NCBI GenBank assembly: GCA_027310325.1
Contig: DAIDBB010000327.1
Location: 1-12,388, forward strand
Direction: 5' to 3'
Source of the DNA: a bacterium
GTDB taxonomy: Bacteria > Desulfobacterota > GWC2-55-46
Length of the DNA stretch: 12,388 bases
Positions 1 through 5,433 of this stretch are shown one piece after another. Positions within the stretch are counted from its first letter, which is position 1, and every line of letters starts with the position of its first letter. The notes beneath the pieces were generated by a model that saw nothing but the letters and a program-made list of their open reading frames with translations, did not search any database and was not told the DNA's origin. The translations under genes and the position numbers were made by a program.

Positions 1-6
1 GAAAAA

Positions 7-15
7 TGGTATAAT
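7..15 (+). promoter_or_regulatory. Extended -10 promoter for the NYN gene
   Basis: TGG followed by a perfect TATAAT (10-15) forms an extended -10. The -35 region would lie at or beyond the window edge, so it cannot be judged. Transcription would begin near 22. The leader then holds a small hairpin, CTTGC (21-25) / GCAAG (29-33), followed by CATTTTT, which looks like a weak terminator. The same TGGTATAAT string recurs at 1296-1304. Confidence 0.6.
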
Positions 16-84
16 GCCGCCTTGCGCCGCAAGCATTTTTGCGTAAACTGTTATCTTATTGGCAAAAAATAAAGGAAGGTGGAA

Positions 85-909
85 ATGACAAAACCGAAAT
101 CTCAGAGGGTGGGGCTTTACATAGACGTGGCGAACATAACCCGTAACGGCGGGTACGGGATGCGGTTTGACATCCTCCGCGACTTCGCCTGCCGGGAGTC
201 CGGCGAGCCCGTACGCCTTAACGCCTACGTCGCCTACGACGAGGAACGGGCGCGGACCGACCACGACTACAGGGACAGGACCTTCAACTTCCACTCCACG
301 CTCCGCGACTACGGCTACAAGGTCATCGAGAAGGTCGTCACCTGGTACGTGGACGAGGCCGGGAACCGCTTCGGCAAGGCCAACGCCGACCTCGACATGG
401 CCGTTGACGCGCTCCTCCAGTCCGAGAACCTCGAAAAGGTGATGCTCACTACCGGCGACGGGGACTTCATCCAGGTAGTCCGGGCCCTCCAGAACAAGGG
501 CTGCAGGGTCGAGGCCGTGGCCTTCCAGAACGTCTCGTCGAACCTCAAAAGGGAGGTAGACCTCTTCATGTCCGGTTATCTCATCCCCAACCTCCTTCCG
601 GTGGACGGCGGGGAGGCGAAGAAGAGCTGGGGAGAAACCGGCTCGCGCGTTCGCGGCATCTGCTACACGTTCAACCGCCAGAAGAACTTCGGGTTCATGA
701 GGTACCTTAACAGGATCGGCCCCGGACTCTGGATAACGGACACCAGGAGGGCGGACTCGCCCTACGGCACGGCCTTTGCCCACGACTCGAACTTCGACCC
801 CTCGATCGACAGGGACCAGCTCCCCAGCCGCGACCTCATATTCGAGTTCGACCTCGCGCAGGGCGAAAAGGGGCTACAGGCGTCGAACATAGTGAAGATA
901 TATCCGTAG
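85..909 (+). CDS. NYN-domain (LabA/DUF88-like) protein with C-terminal cold-shock-like domain
   Basis: A 274-aa protein with two modules. Residues about 8-172 form a NYN/PIN-like fold: YIDVANI with Asp14 and Asn17, ADLDMAVD with Asp102 and Asp104, and GDGDF with Asp125 and Asp127. These are the usual acidic positions of the metal-dependent RNase-like NYN family. Residues about 188-274 look like a diverged cold-shock/OB domain, with an RNP1-like stretch (NFGFMRY), an RNP2-like stretch (FAHDS) and an ending of the type QASNIVKI, as in true Csp proteins. The likely role is cytoplasmic RNA binding or processing, but this is inference; many LabA-like proteins have no proven nuclease activity. The start is ATG at 85 because AGGAAGG (73-79) sits 5 nt upstream; a GTG at 79 in the same frame would overlap that ribosome site. 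It appears monocistronic. Confidence 0.85.
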   Translation: MTKPKSQRVGLYIDVANITRNGGYGMRFDILRDFACRESGEPVRLNAYVAYDEERARTDHDYRDRTFNFHSTLRDYGYKVIEKVVTWYVDEAGNRFGKANADLDMAVDALLQSENLEKVMLTTGDGDFIQVVRALQNKGCRVEAVAFQNVSSNLKREVDLFMSGYLIPNLLPVDGGEAKKSWGETGSRVRGICYTFNRQKNFGFMRYLNRIGPGLWITDTRRADSPYGTAFAHDSNFDPSIDRDQLPSRDLIFEFDLAQGEKGLQASNIVKIYP

Positions 910-946
910 GGCCGTCAAAGCCGTGTGCCGTGACCGGAAGACTTTT

Positions 947-1102
947 TAACAGATTGCTGAAAAACCCGGAATTTTTCAGGCTGCTCAAAAAGCTCCAGAT
1001 GCGAGGCGTCGAGAAGCTAGGAATGAGGCGTACTTTGTATGCACGCCGCAATGACGAGCGAGGTAGCCTTCGAAGCAGATGGACTTTTTCAGCAGCCTGT
1101 TA
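947..1102 (+). repeat. MITE-like element, copy A (complete, 156 bp)
   Basis: It begins TAACAGATTGCTGAAAAA (947-964) and ends TTTTTCAGCAGCCTGTTA (1085-1102). These ends are imperfect terminal inverted repeats matching at 16 of 18 positions. The interior has no convincing ORF but includes GGCGTACTTTG, GCCGCAATGACG and CCTTCGAAGC blocks that recur at 8976-9094 (inverted) and 10977-11200. A non-autonomous transposable repeat is the best reading; no flanking target-site duplication was identified. Confidence 0.75.
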
Positions 1103-1143
1103 AATCTCCCTCCGTGGGAGTAAGGGTATTATGGAGCCTTAAA

Positions 1144-1180
1144 TAATCTCCCCTATCCCCTCTTTAAAAAAGATGGGGAC
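1144..1180 (-). repeat. CCCCTCTTT hairpin repeat, inverted copy
   Basis: Read on the minus strand, this gives CCCC-ATCTTTTTTAAAG-AGGGG followed by ATAGGGGAGATTA. It is a diverged member of the family found at 4459-4495 and 4719-4755. The hairpin is imperfect here. The rest of 1103-1295 contains only a small CTCCC/GGGAG hairpin (1107-1121) and no supported gene. Confidence 0.55.
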
Positions 1181-1295
1181 GTACGGAATTTTTAACTAAA
1201 CCCATCCATTTCTGTTAATTTCAAAAGATTAGCGGCCTTTTCCTTTCCAAATCCACCAATCTCCCGCCACGCCCTGAAAAATACCGCCGTTCCGG

Positions 1296-1304
1296 TGGTA
1301 TAAT
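1296..1304 (+). promoter_or_regulatory. Extended -10 promoter for the small membrane protein
   Basis: TGG precedes TATAAT (1299-1304), with no convincing -35 box. Predicted start near 1311 gives a leader of about 18 nt containing the ribosome site GGAGGTGA (1316-1323). Confidence 0.6.
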
Positions 1305-1328
1305 ATAAATGTAACGGAGGTGAGATAT

Positions 1329-1496
1329 ATGTATAGCATCCATTGGCCGAAACTTCACTGGGAAAAAGCCGAAAAGGCTGAAAGACCTCCGGTTCCGGTC
1401 GATAGTGAAGGAAGGGAGCTGAGGAGAATCGGCACCGTGATCACGGTCCTTTATGTCGCGGTCATCCTGGCAGCCTGGAGCGTAATGACGTTTTAA
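1329..1496 (+). CDS. Small single-pass membrane protein (55 aa)
   Basis: This short gene has a complete setting: an extended -10 promoter, GGAGGTGA placed 5 nt before ATG, and an intrinsic terminator 45 nt after TAA. The protein starts MYSIHWPKLHWEKAEKAE, a charged and aromatic N-terminal part, followed by a Pro/Val linker, Arg33-Arg34 and one hydrophobic segment (about residues 35-55, IGTVITVLYVAVILAAW) that reaches the C-terminus. The arginines before the segment suggest N-in/C-out topology by the positive-inside rule. I do not recognise the family. A tail-anchored accessory subunit or stress peptide is possible, but nothing here decides it. Confidence 0.7.
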   Translation: MYSIHWPKLHWEKAEKAERPPVPVDSEGRELRRIGTVITVLYVAVILAAWSVMTF

Positions 1497-1541
1497 CTCC
1501 GGCTCGATTTTCCATACGGAACGAAGGCCTTTAAAAAAACG

Positions 1542-1571
1542 GGGCTTGCTATTGAGCAGCCCTCTTTTTTT
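1542..1571 (+). terminator. Rho-independent terminator after the small membrane protein
   Basis: GGGCT-T-GCT (1542-1550) pairs with AGC-AGCCC (1555-1562) around an ATTG loop, with one bulged T. A run of seven T residues follows. It separates the small gene from the mla promoter. Confidence 0.75.
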
Positions 1572-1620
1572 GCCTTTTTTTGGCTTTTTGCGTTTCGGGC
1601 CGCGCCGGACGGACTTAACC

Positions 1621-1629
1621 TGCTATACT
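1621..1629 (+). promoter_or_regulatory. Extended -10 promoter for the mla operon
   Basis: TGC precedes TATACT (1624-1629), 35 nt before the mlaE start. No good -35 is visible at 16-18 bp, as with the two other extended -10 sites in this window. Confidence 0.5.
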
Positions 1630-1663
1630 TTTAATCAAAATCCGTTCAAAGGGAGGGGGCCCA

Positions 1664-2431
1664 TTGGGGTTCTTTACCGCCGTAGGCAGGGCCGCGATAT
1701 TGTACCTGGGGGAGATGGGCAGGATGCTCCTATTTCTCCTCCAGTTCGTCTTTTCCGCTTTGAAGCCGCCGTACCGCATACTCCGGGTAATCAAGGAGAT
1801 GCACTTCATAGGCGTAAAGTCCCTCTTCATAATCGCCCTCACATCGGGCTTTACCGGGATGGTCCTCGGGCTTCAGGGCTATCATACGCTAAGGAAGTTC
1901 GGGTCGGAGTCCGCCCTGGGCTCTCTTGTCGCCCTGAGCCTCATAAGGGAGCTTGGCCCGGTCCTGGGGTCATTGATGGTAACGGCCCGCGCCGGGTCCG
2001 CCATGACCGCCGAGCTAGGGATAATGCGGATAAGCGAGCAGATAGACGCGCTCGACGTGATGACGCTCGACCCGGTAAAGTTCCTCGTGGCCCCGAAGAT
2101 GCTGGCCGGGGTGCTGGCCGTGCCTTTGCTTGTGGCCATATTCGACGTCATAGGCATCTGGGGCGGCTATATCGTCGGGGTCAGGCTCCTCGGGGTCAAC
2201 GCCGCGCGGTACTTCGACGGGATGAAGGAGAGCCTCGAGTTCAGGGACGTATGGGGCGGGGCCGTCAAGTCGCTCGCCTTCGGCCTCATCGTGACGTGGG
2301 TGTCCTGCTACAAGGGGTACAACTGCGGCCACGGGGCCAGGGGCGTCGGCGACGCGACTACCGAGGCCGTGGTCCTTTCGGCCATACTCGTCCTCGCGTG
2401 GGACTACATACTTACGTCGCTCCTTCTCTGA
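1664..2431 (+). CDS. mlaE: Mla-type ABC transporter permease MlaE
   Basis: A 255-aa inner-membrane permease of the MlaE family, which with MlaF, MlaD and MlaB forms the complex that moves phospholipids between inner and outer membranes. The family core is clear at residues 61-155: SGFTGMVLGLQ, the RELGPVL segment, TARAGSAMTAELG and then EQIDALDVM. Hydrophobic segments lie near 50-70, 85-105, 148-172, 200-215 and 235-255. The start is a TTG at 1664 because GGGAGGGGG (1651-1659) sits 4 nt upstream and the N-terminus MGFFTAVGRAAILYLGEMG fits the family length. It is the first gene of mlaEFDC; mlaF starts 6 nt after its stop. Confidence 0.93.
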   Translation: MGFFTAVGRAAILYLGEMGRMLLFLLQFVFSALKPPYRILRVIKEMHFIGVKSLFIIALTSGFTGMVLGLQGYHTLRKFGSESALGSLVALSLIRELGPVLGSLMVTARAGSAMTAELGIMRISEQIDALDVMTLDPVKFLVAPKMLAGVLAVPLLVAIFDVIGIWGGYIVGVRLLGVNAARYFDGMKESLEFRDVWGGAVKSLAFGLIVTWVSCYKGYNCGHGARGVGDATTEAVVLSAILVLAWDYILTSLLL

Positions 2432-2437
2432 GGCGGG

Positions 2438-3184
2438 ATGATAAAGGTCTCCAACTTAAGAAAATCGTTCGACGGCGTGGAGGTCCTTAAAGGGGTCGAC
2501 ATCGAGATACCGACCGGAAGCACCATGGCCATAATCGGAAAATCCGGCGCGGGCAAGACCGTCCTCTTCAAGCACCTCGTGGGGCTCATGCGGCCGGACT
2601 CCGGCTCCGTGGTCGTTGACGGCGCGGACATAACGAGGCTCAGGGCCGGGGCCTTGAAGGAAGTGAAAAGGAAGTTCGGCATGGTCTTCCAGGGCGGCGC
2701 GCTTTTCGACTCCCTTACGGTCCTCGAAAACATCGCGTTCCCCATGAGGGAGCTTACGGGTCTTAAGGAAAGCGAGCTCCTCAAGAAGGCCGGGGAGATG
2801 CTCAAGGAGGTCGGCCTTTCCGGCATGGGCAACAAATACCCTGACGAGATAAGCGGAGGGATGAAAAAAAGGGTCGCGCTCGCGAGGGCGCTGGTCATGA
2901 GCCCGGAGTACCTCTTTTTCGACGAGCCGACCACGGGGCTCGACCCTATCGTCGAGAACGCCATTCACGCGCTCATGAAAAGGTGCAAGGCCCTCGCGCC
3001 CTGCACTTACATAATGGTAAGCCACGACATAAAGGAGGTCCTCGAGATGTCGGACCTCGTCGCCATGCTCCATGAAGGGGTGATAATCGAATGCTCGGCC
3101 CCGGAAGAGATAACCGGGTCGAGCAACCCGGTCGTAAAACAGTTCCTCTCCGGGTCCACCGAGGGGCCGATACAGATGTATTAG
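2438..3184 (+). CDS. mlaF: Mla-type ABC transporter ATP-binding protein MlaF
   Basis: A 248-aa ATPase that energises the Mla phospholipid transporter at the cytoplasmic face. All nucleotide-binding motifs are visible: Walker A GKSGAGKT (34-41), Q-loop Gln85 in FQGGALFDS, signature ISGGM (138-142), Walker B LFFDEP (159-164) with catalytic Glu163, and H-loop His196. FQGGALFDSLTV and ISGGMKKRVALARA are typical of the MlaF/Ttg2A subfamily rather than of amino-acid or drug ABC ATPases. ATG at 2438 follows a GGCGGG site. It lies 6 nt after mlaE and 29 nt before mlaD. Confidence 0.95.
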   Translation: MIKVSNLRKSFDGVEVLKGVDIEIPTGSTMAIIGKSGAGKTVLFKHLVGLMRPDSGSVVVDGADITRLRAGALKEVKRKFGMVFQGGALFDSLTVLENIAFPMRELTGLKESELLKKAGEMLKEVGLSGMGNKYPDEISGGMKKRVALARALVMSPEYLFFDEPTTGLDPIVENAIHALMKRCKALAPCTYIMVSHDIKEVLEMSDLVAMLHEGVIIECSAPEEITGSSNPVVKQFLSGSTEGPIQMY

Positions 3185-3213
3185 GGGGGATTATAACCCT
3201 TGAAAGGGTCAGG

Positions 3214-3690
3214 ATGAAAGAAGAGCGGATGGAAATCCTTGTCGGGGTCTTCGTGGCAATCGGGCTTGCGGCGCTCGCATACCTTTCCATAAACCTGGGA
3301 CGCCTTCCGGTCTTCGGTCCCAAGACCTACGCCATAAAGGCCGTCTTCACCTCCTCGTCCGGACTGAAGGACGGGGACACCATAGAGATAGCGGGCGTGG
3401 AGGTCGGCAAGGTCGCAGGGATCGGCCTTAAAGACTACAACTCGGTAGTGTCCATGAACATAGACTCCGGCATAAAGCTCCCCGACGACACCATGGCCTC
3501 GATAAGGACGCGCGGGATAATAGGCGAGAAGTTCATAAAACTTAGCCCCGGCGGCTCCGAGACGGCGCTCAGGCCCGGGGAGACGATAATAAATACCGAG
3601 TCGTCCATAGACATAGAGGAGCTGGTGAGCAAATACATATTCAGCCTTTCAAAGCCTTCGGGCGAAAAGGGAGTGGAGGGGAAGAAATGA
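3214..3690 (+). CDS. mlaD: MCE-domain phospholipid-binding protein MlaD
   Basis: A 158-aa single-pass protein with a TM segment (residues 8-27, ILVGVFVAIGLAALAYL) and one MCE domain (about 38-115), showing IAGVEVGKVAGI and SIRTRGIIGEKFIKLSPGG. In MlaD family members this domain forms a hexameric ring in the periplasm that channels phospholipid. ATG 3214 is chosen because it gives a short cytoplasmic N-terminus (MKEERM) before the TM segment. The open frame extends upstream into mlaF without family sequence, and a second ATG at 3229 would also work. The 3' end overlaps mlaC by 4 nt (ATGA), which implies translational coupling. Confidence 0.9.
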   Translation: MKEERMEILVGVFVAIGLAALAYLSINLGRLPVFGPKTYAIKAVFTSSSGLKDGDTIEIAGVEVGKVAGIGLKDYNSVVSMNIDSGIKLPDDTMASIRTRGIIGEKFIKLSPGGSETALRPGETIINTESSIDIEELVSKYIFSLSKPSGEKGVEGKK

Positions 3691-4298
3691 AACGGATAAT
3701 CGGTATCTTTTCGATAATACTCATGGCCGCCTTTTTCATGGCGGGCGCGGCGCTCTCGCAGGGGACCGCGAATACGCCCACGGCCGAGTTGAGGAACTCG
3801 ATAGACGCGGTGCTCGATATATTGAAAAACCCCGACCTTACGGATCCGGCCAGGACAAAGGAGCGGAGGGAAGAGATCATGAAGGTCGTCAGAAGCCGGT
3901 TCGACTTCGCTGAGATGTCGAGGCTCGCCCTCGGCAGATACTGGAAGGAGCGGAGCGAGGCCGAAAAAAAGGAGTTCGTGGAGCTTTTCCCGAGGATACT
4001 CGAAGCCGCGTACGCGGCGAAGCTCGAGAAGTATAACGGCGAGACGGTCGAGTACCTGACCGAGGTCAGGTTCGACAAAAAGGCCCTCGTACGGACGGTG
4101 ATAAAAACGAGGTCGGGCACGCAGGTTCCCGTGGATTACAGGGTCATGATGGAAGCGCATGGCTGGATGGTCTACGACGTTATTATAGAGGGCGTGAGCC
4201 TAGTGAACAACTACAGGAACCAGTTTAACGACATGCTCTCGAAGGAGCCATACCCAAAGTTCGAGAAAGAGCTGAGGGAAAAGGTAGAGGGGCTGTAG
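3687..4298 (+). CDS. mlaC: Periplasmic phospholipid shuttle MlaC
   Basis: A 203-aa exported protein of the MlaC/Ttg2D family, which carries phospholipid across the periplasm between the MlaFEDB and MlaA complexes. It has an N-terminal signal peptide (MKRIIGIFSIILMAAFFMAG, probable cleavage after Ser24 in AALS-QG). Family landmarks are RFDFAEMSRLALGRYWK (about 71-87), the EFVELFPRILEAAYAAKL helix region and DVIIEGVSLVNNYRNQF near 171-187. The start codon overlaps the mlaD stop as ATGA. No terminator with a T-run follows directly. The usual outer-membrane partner gene mlaA is not found downstream. Confidence 0.93.
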   Translation: MKRIIGIFSIILMAAFFMAGAALSQGTANTPTAELRNSIDAVLDILKNPDLTDPARTKERREEIMKVVRSRFDFAEMSRLALGRYWKERSEAEKKEFVELFPRILEAAYAAKLEKYNGETVEYLTEVRFDKKALVRTVIKTRSGTQVPVDYRVMMEAHGWMVYDVIIEGVSLVNNYRNQFNDMLSKEPYPKFEKELREKVEGL

Positions 4299-4311
4299 GG
4301 GGTATGGACTT

Positions 4312-4473
4312 TTGAAGCACAGAGAGCAAATAACAATATATGCCCTGCTGTCGGCCTTTTGCGCCCTGCCGGGCGCTTCGGGGCATGGGTTCTCATCGCT
4401 TCCGCCTCTTCCCCGTTCTTTGCGGGTTGGAGGGTTATACCCTGAACCCGCTGATAGTTCCCCTCTTTTTTAA
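4312..4473 (+). other. Possible remnant of an exported-protein gene after mlaC
   Basis: A TTG-initiated frame 14 nt after mlaC encodes MKHREQITIYALLSAFCALP followed by GASGHG, which resembles a signal peptide with a GAS-GHG cleavage region. It then runs into low-complexity sequence and ends inside a hairpin repeat at 4471-4473 after 53 codons. It could be the 5' stump of a lost fifth operon gene, whose 3' part was replaced by repeats, or chance. There is no clear ribosome site, and a GCGCCC/GGGCGC hairpin (4361-4376) lies inside it. Confidence 0.2.
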
Positions 4474-4540
4474 AGAGGGGCCAGGGGGAGATTAAAGACC
4501 GAAAGCGGGTTCAGGTTTGCAACCTGAACCCGCTGATAGT
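4441..4540 (+). repeat. 18-bp direct repeat flanking a hairpin, with an inverted third arm
   Basis: CCTGAACCCGCTGATAGT occurs exactly at 4441-4458 and 4523-4540. The second copy also forms the right arm of an inverted repeat: AGCGGGTTCAGGTT (4504-4517), TGC loop, AACCTGAACCCGCT (4521-4534), a perfect 14-bp stem. Between the copies sits one CCCCTCTTT hairpin repeat. Confidence 0.8.
4459..4495 (+). repeat. CCCCTCTTT hairpin repeat, copy 1
   Basis: CCCCTCTTT (4460-4468), TTT loop, AAAGAGGGG (4472-4480) is a perfect 9-bp stem, followed by CCAGGGGGAGATTA. Related copies are at 4719-4755 and, inverted, 1144-1180. Confidence 0.75.
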
Positions 4541-4555
4541 AAAAGGAAGCCTTTT

Positions 4556-4584
4556 GTCATTGCGAGCGTAGCGAAGCAATCTCG
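4556..4584 (+). repeat. Short dispersed repeat of the GTCATTGCGAG...GCAATCTC type
   Basis: GTCATTGCGAGCGTAGCGAA followed by GCAATCTCG. ATTGC and GCAAT at the two sides make it an imperfect palindrome. The reverse complement appears split at 12111-12122 and 12217-12228. Compact repeats of this type are familiar from many proteobacterial and Nitrospirota genomes (recollection, not a search). Confidence 0.65.
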
Positions 4585-4643
4585 TATATATCCCTTTAAC
4601 CCCCTCTCCCTTAAGCCCTCCCACTTTTTGCCCCCTCACCCCA

Positions 4644-4667
4644 CCCTCTCCCACAAAGGGGAGAGGG
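4644..4667 (+). repeat. CCCTCTCCC/GGGAGAGGG hairpin repeat
   Basis: CCCTCTCCC (4644-4652) pairs perfectly with GGGAGAGGG (4659-4667), preceded by the run CCCCCTCACCCCA. Similar C-rich hairpins occur at 12246-12268 and 12354-12376. Confidence 0.65.
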
Positions 4668-4718
4668 AAAACCGGGTACCCCTTTAAACTTCCCCTTGTC
4701 CCAAATAATGGGTCTCGT

Positions 4719-4755
4719 TCCCCTCTTTTTTAAGAGGGGACAGGGGAGATTATTG
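4719..4755 (+). repeat. CCCCTCTTT hairpin repeat, copy 2
   Basis: CCCCTCTT (4720-4727), TTTT loop, AAGAGGGG (4732-4739), followed by ACAGGGGAGATTATT. The same downstream GGGGAGATTA tag is seen in the other copies. Confidence 0.7.
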
Positions 4756-4778
4756 AACATTTGTAATCCCCCCTTTGT

Positions 4779-4797
4779 CCCCCTTTAGAAAAGGGGG
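4779..4797 (+). repeat. CCCCCTTT/AAAGGGGG hairpin upstream of lexA
   Basis: CCCCCTTT (4779-4786), AGA loop, AAAGGGGG (4790-4797): a perfect 8-bp stem ending 13 bp before the lexA -35 box. It might block read-through into lexA, but the following T content is modest (ATTTATATAA). Confidence 0.6.
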
Positions 4798-4810
4798 ATT
4801 TATATAACCC

Positions 4811-4839
4811 TTGACGGTGAACGTTCGTTCACCTATAAT
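4811..4839 (+). promoter_or_regulatory. lexA promoter with SOS operator filling the spacer
   Basis: TTGACG (4811-4816) and TATAAT (4834-4839) are separated by 17 bp. GGTGAACGTTCGTTCACC (4816-4833) is a perfect inverted repeat with 8-bp arms around TT and occupies the whole spacer. It contains GAAC-N4-GTTC (4819-4830), the known LexA box pattern of Gram-positive-type SOS systems. Bound LexA would cover both promoter boxes, so autorepression of lexA and the downstream polymerase is expected. Confidence 0.88.
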
Positions 4840-4845
4840 AGGGAC

Positions 4846-5433
4846 ATGGCAAAGACGCCGGAAAATCCAGGGACGAGGGCCGCGGCCATAGCGGCCTTCT
4901 ACCGCCGGGAGGGCCGGATGCCGAGCTTCTCGGAAGTTGGCCGCCTTTTGGGCCTCAAGTCAAAGAACTCGGTCTCCAAGCTCGTCTCGCGCCTCGAAGA
5001 CGCAAAGGCCCTGAGGAGAGACTCCAAAGGGAGGCTCGTGCCCGTCTCGATTGCGCTGCCCTTGAAGGCGCTCGGGGTGGTCGAGGCCGGCTTCCCCTCG
5101 CCCGCCGAAGAGGAGCTCGCGGATACCCTCTCTCTCGACGACCTCCTCATAAAGAACAGGGAGGCGACATTTCTACTAAAGGTATCAGGGGACTCCATGA
5201 TAGAGGCCGGGATACTCCCCGGCGACATGGTCCTCGTCGAAAGGGGCGGCGAGGCGCGTAGCGGCGACATCGTAATAGCCGAGGTGGACGGGAAGTGGAC
5301 GATGAAGTACCTCGAAAAGAAAGGCAGTAGCGTAACGCTTCGGCCCGCCAACCCCAGGTACCGCGAGATAAGGCCGAAGGAGGAATTAAAGATAGCCGGG
5401 GTCGTCACCTCCGTAATAAGGAAGTACAAATGA
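4846..5433 (+). CDS. lexA: LexA repressor (SOS response regulator, self-cleaving)
   Basis: A 195-aa LexA. Residues 1-65 form the winged helix DNA-binding domain (PSFSEVGRLLGLKSKNSVSK). The self-cleavage site is Ala81-Gly82 in VVEAGFPSP. The S24-type peptidase dyad is Ser117 (SGDSM) and Lys154 (TMKYL), 37 residues apart as in E. coli LexA. RecA-ssDNA would trigger cleavage and derepression. ATG 4846 is the only start that keeps the helix-turn-helix domain. It lies just 7 nt after the -10 box, with no proper ribosome site (AGGG ends 2 nt before ATG), so the mRNA is probably leaderless. The gene overlaps the Y-family polymerase by 4 nt (ATGA). UmuD is excluded by the DNA-binding domain. Confidence 0.93.
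   Translation: MAKTPENPGTRAAAIAAFYRREGRMPSFSEVGRLLGLKSKNSVSKLVSRLEDAKALRRDSKGRLVPVSIALPLKALGVVEAGFPSPAEEELADTLSLDDLLIKNREATFLLKVSGDSMIEAGILPGDMVLVERGGEARSGDIVIAEVDGKWTMKYLEKKGSSVTLRPANPRYREIRPKEELKIAGVVTSVIRKYK

Noticed and set aside
79..84. GTG at 79 as start of the NYN gene
   Set aside because: It overlaps the ribosome-binding sequence AGGAAGG; ATG 85 has ideal spacing to that site.
1546..2490. Long 314-codon frame overlapping mlaE
   Set aside because: It is an Arg/Gly/Pro-rich out-of-frame reading of mlaE and the terminator region, with no family resemblance.
2015..3073. Minus-strand frames opposite mlaE and mlaF
   Set aside because: They are shadows of strongly recognised genes; composition is typical of antisense readings of GC-rich codons.
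4441..4540. CRISPR-like array
   Set aside because: Only two exact direct copies with no regular spacers and no cas genes.
4846..5433. UmuD instead of LexA
   Set aside because: A clear N-terminal winged-helix DNA-binding domain and a self-cleavage Ala-Gly site with full LexA spacing are present.
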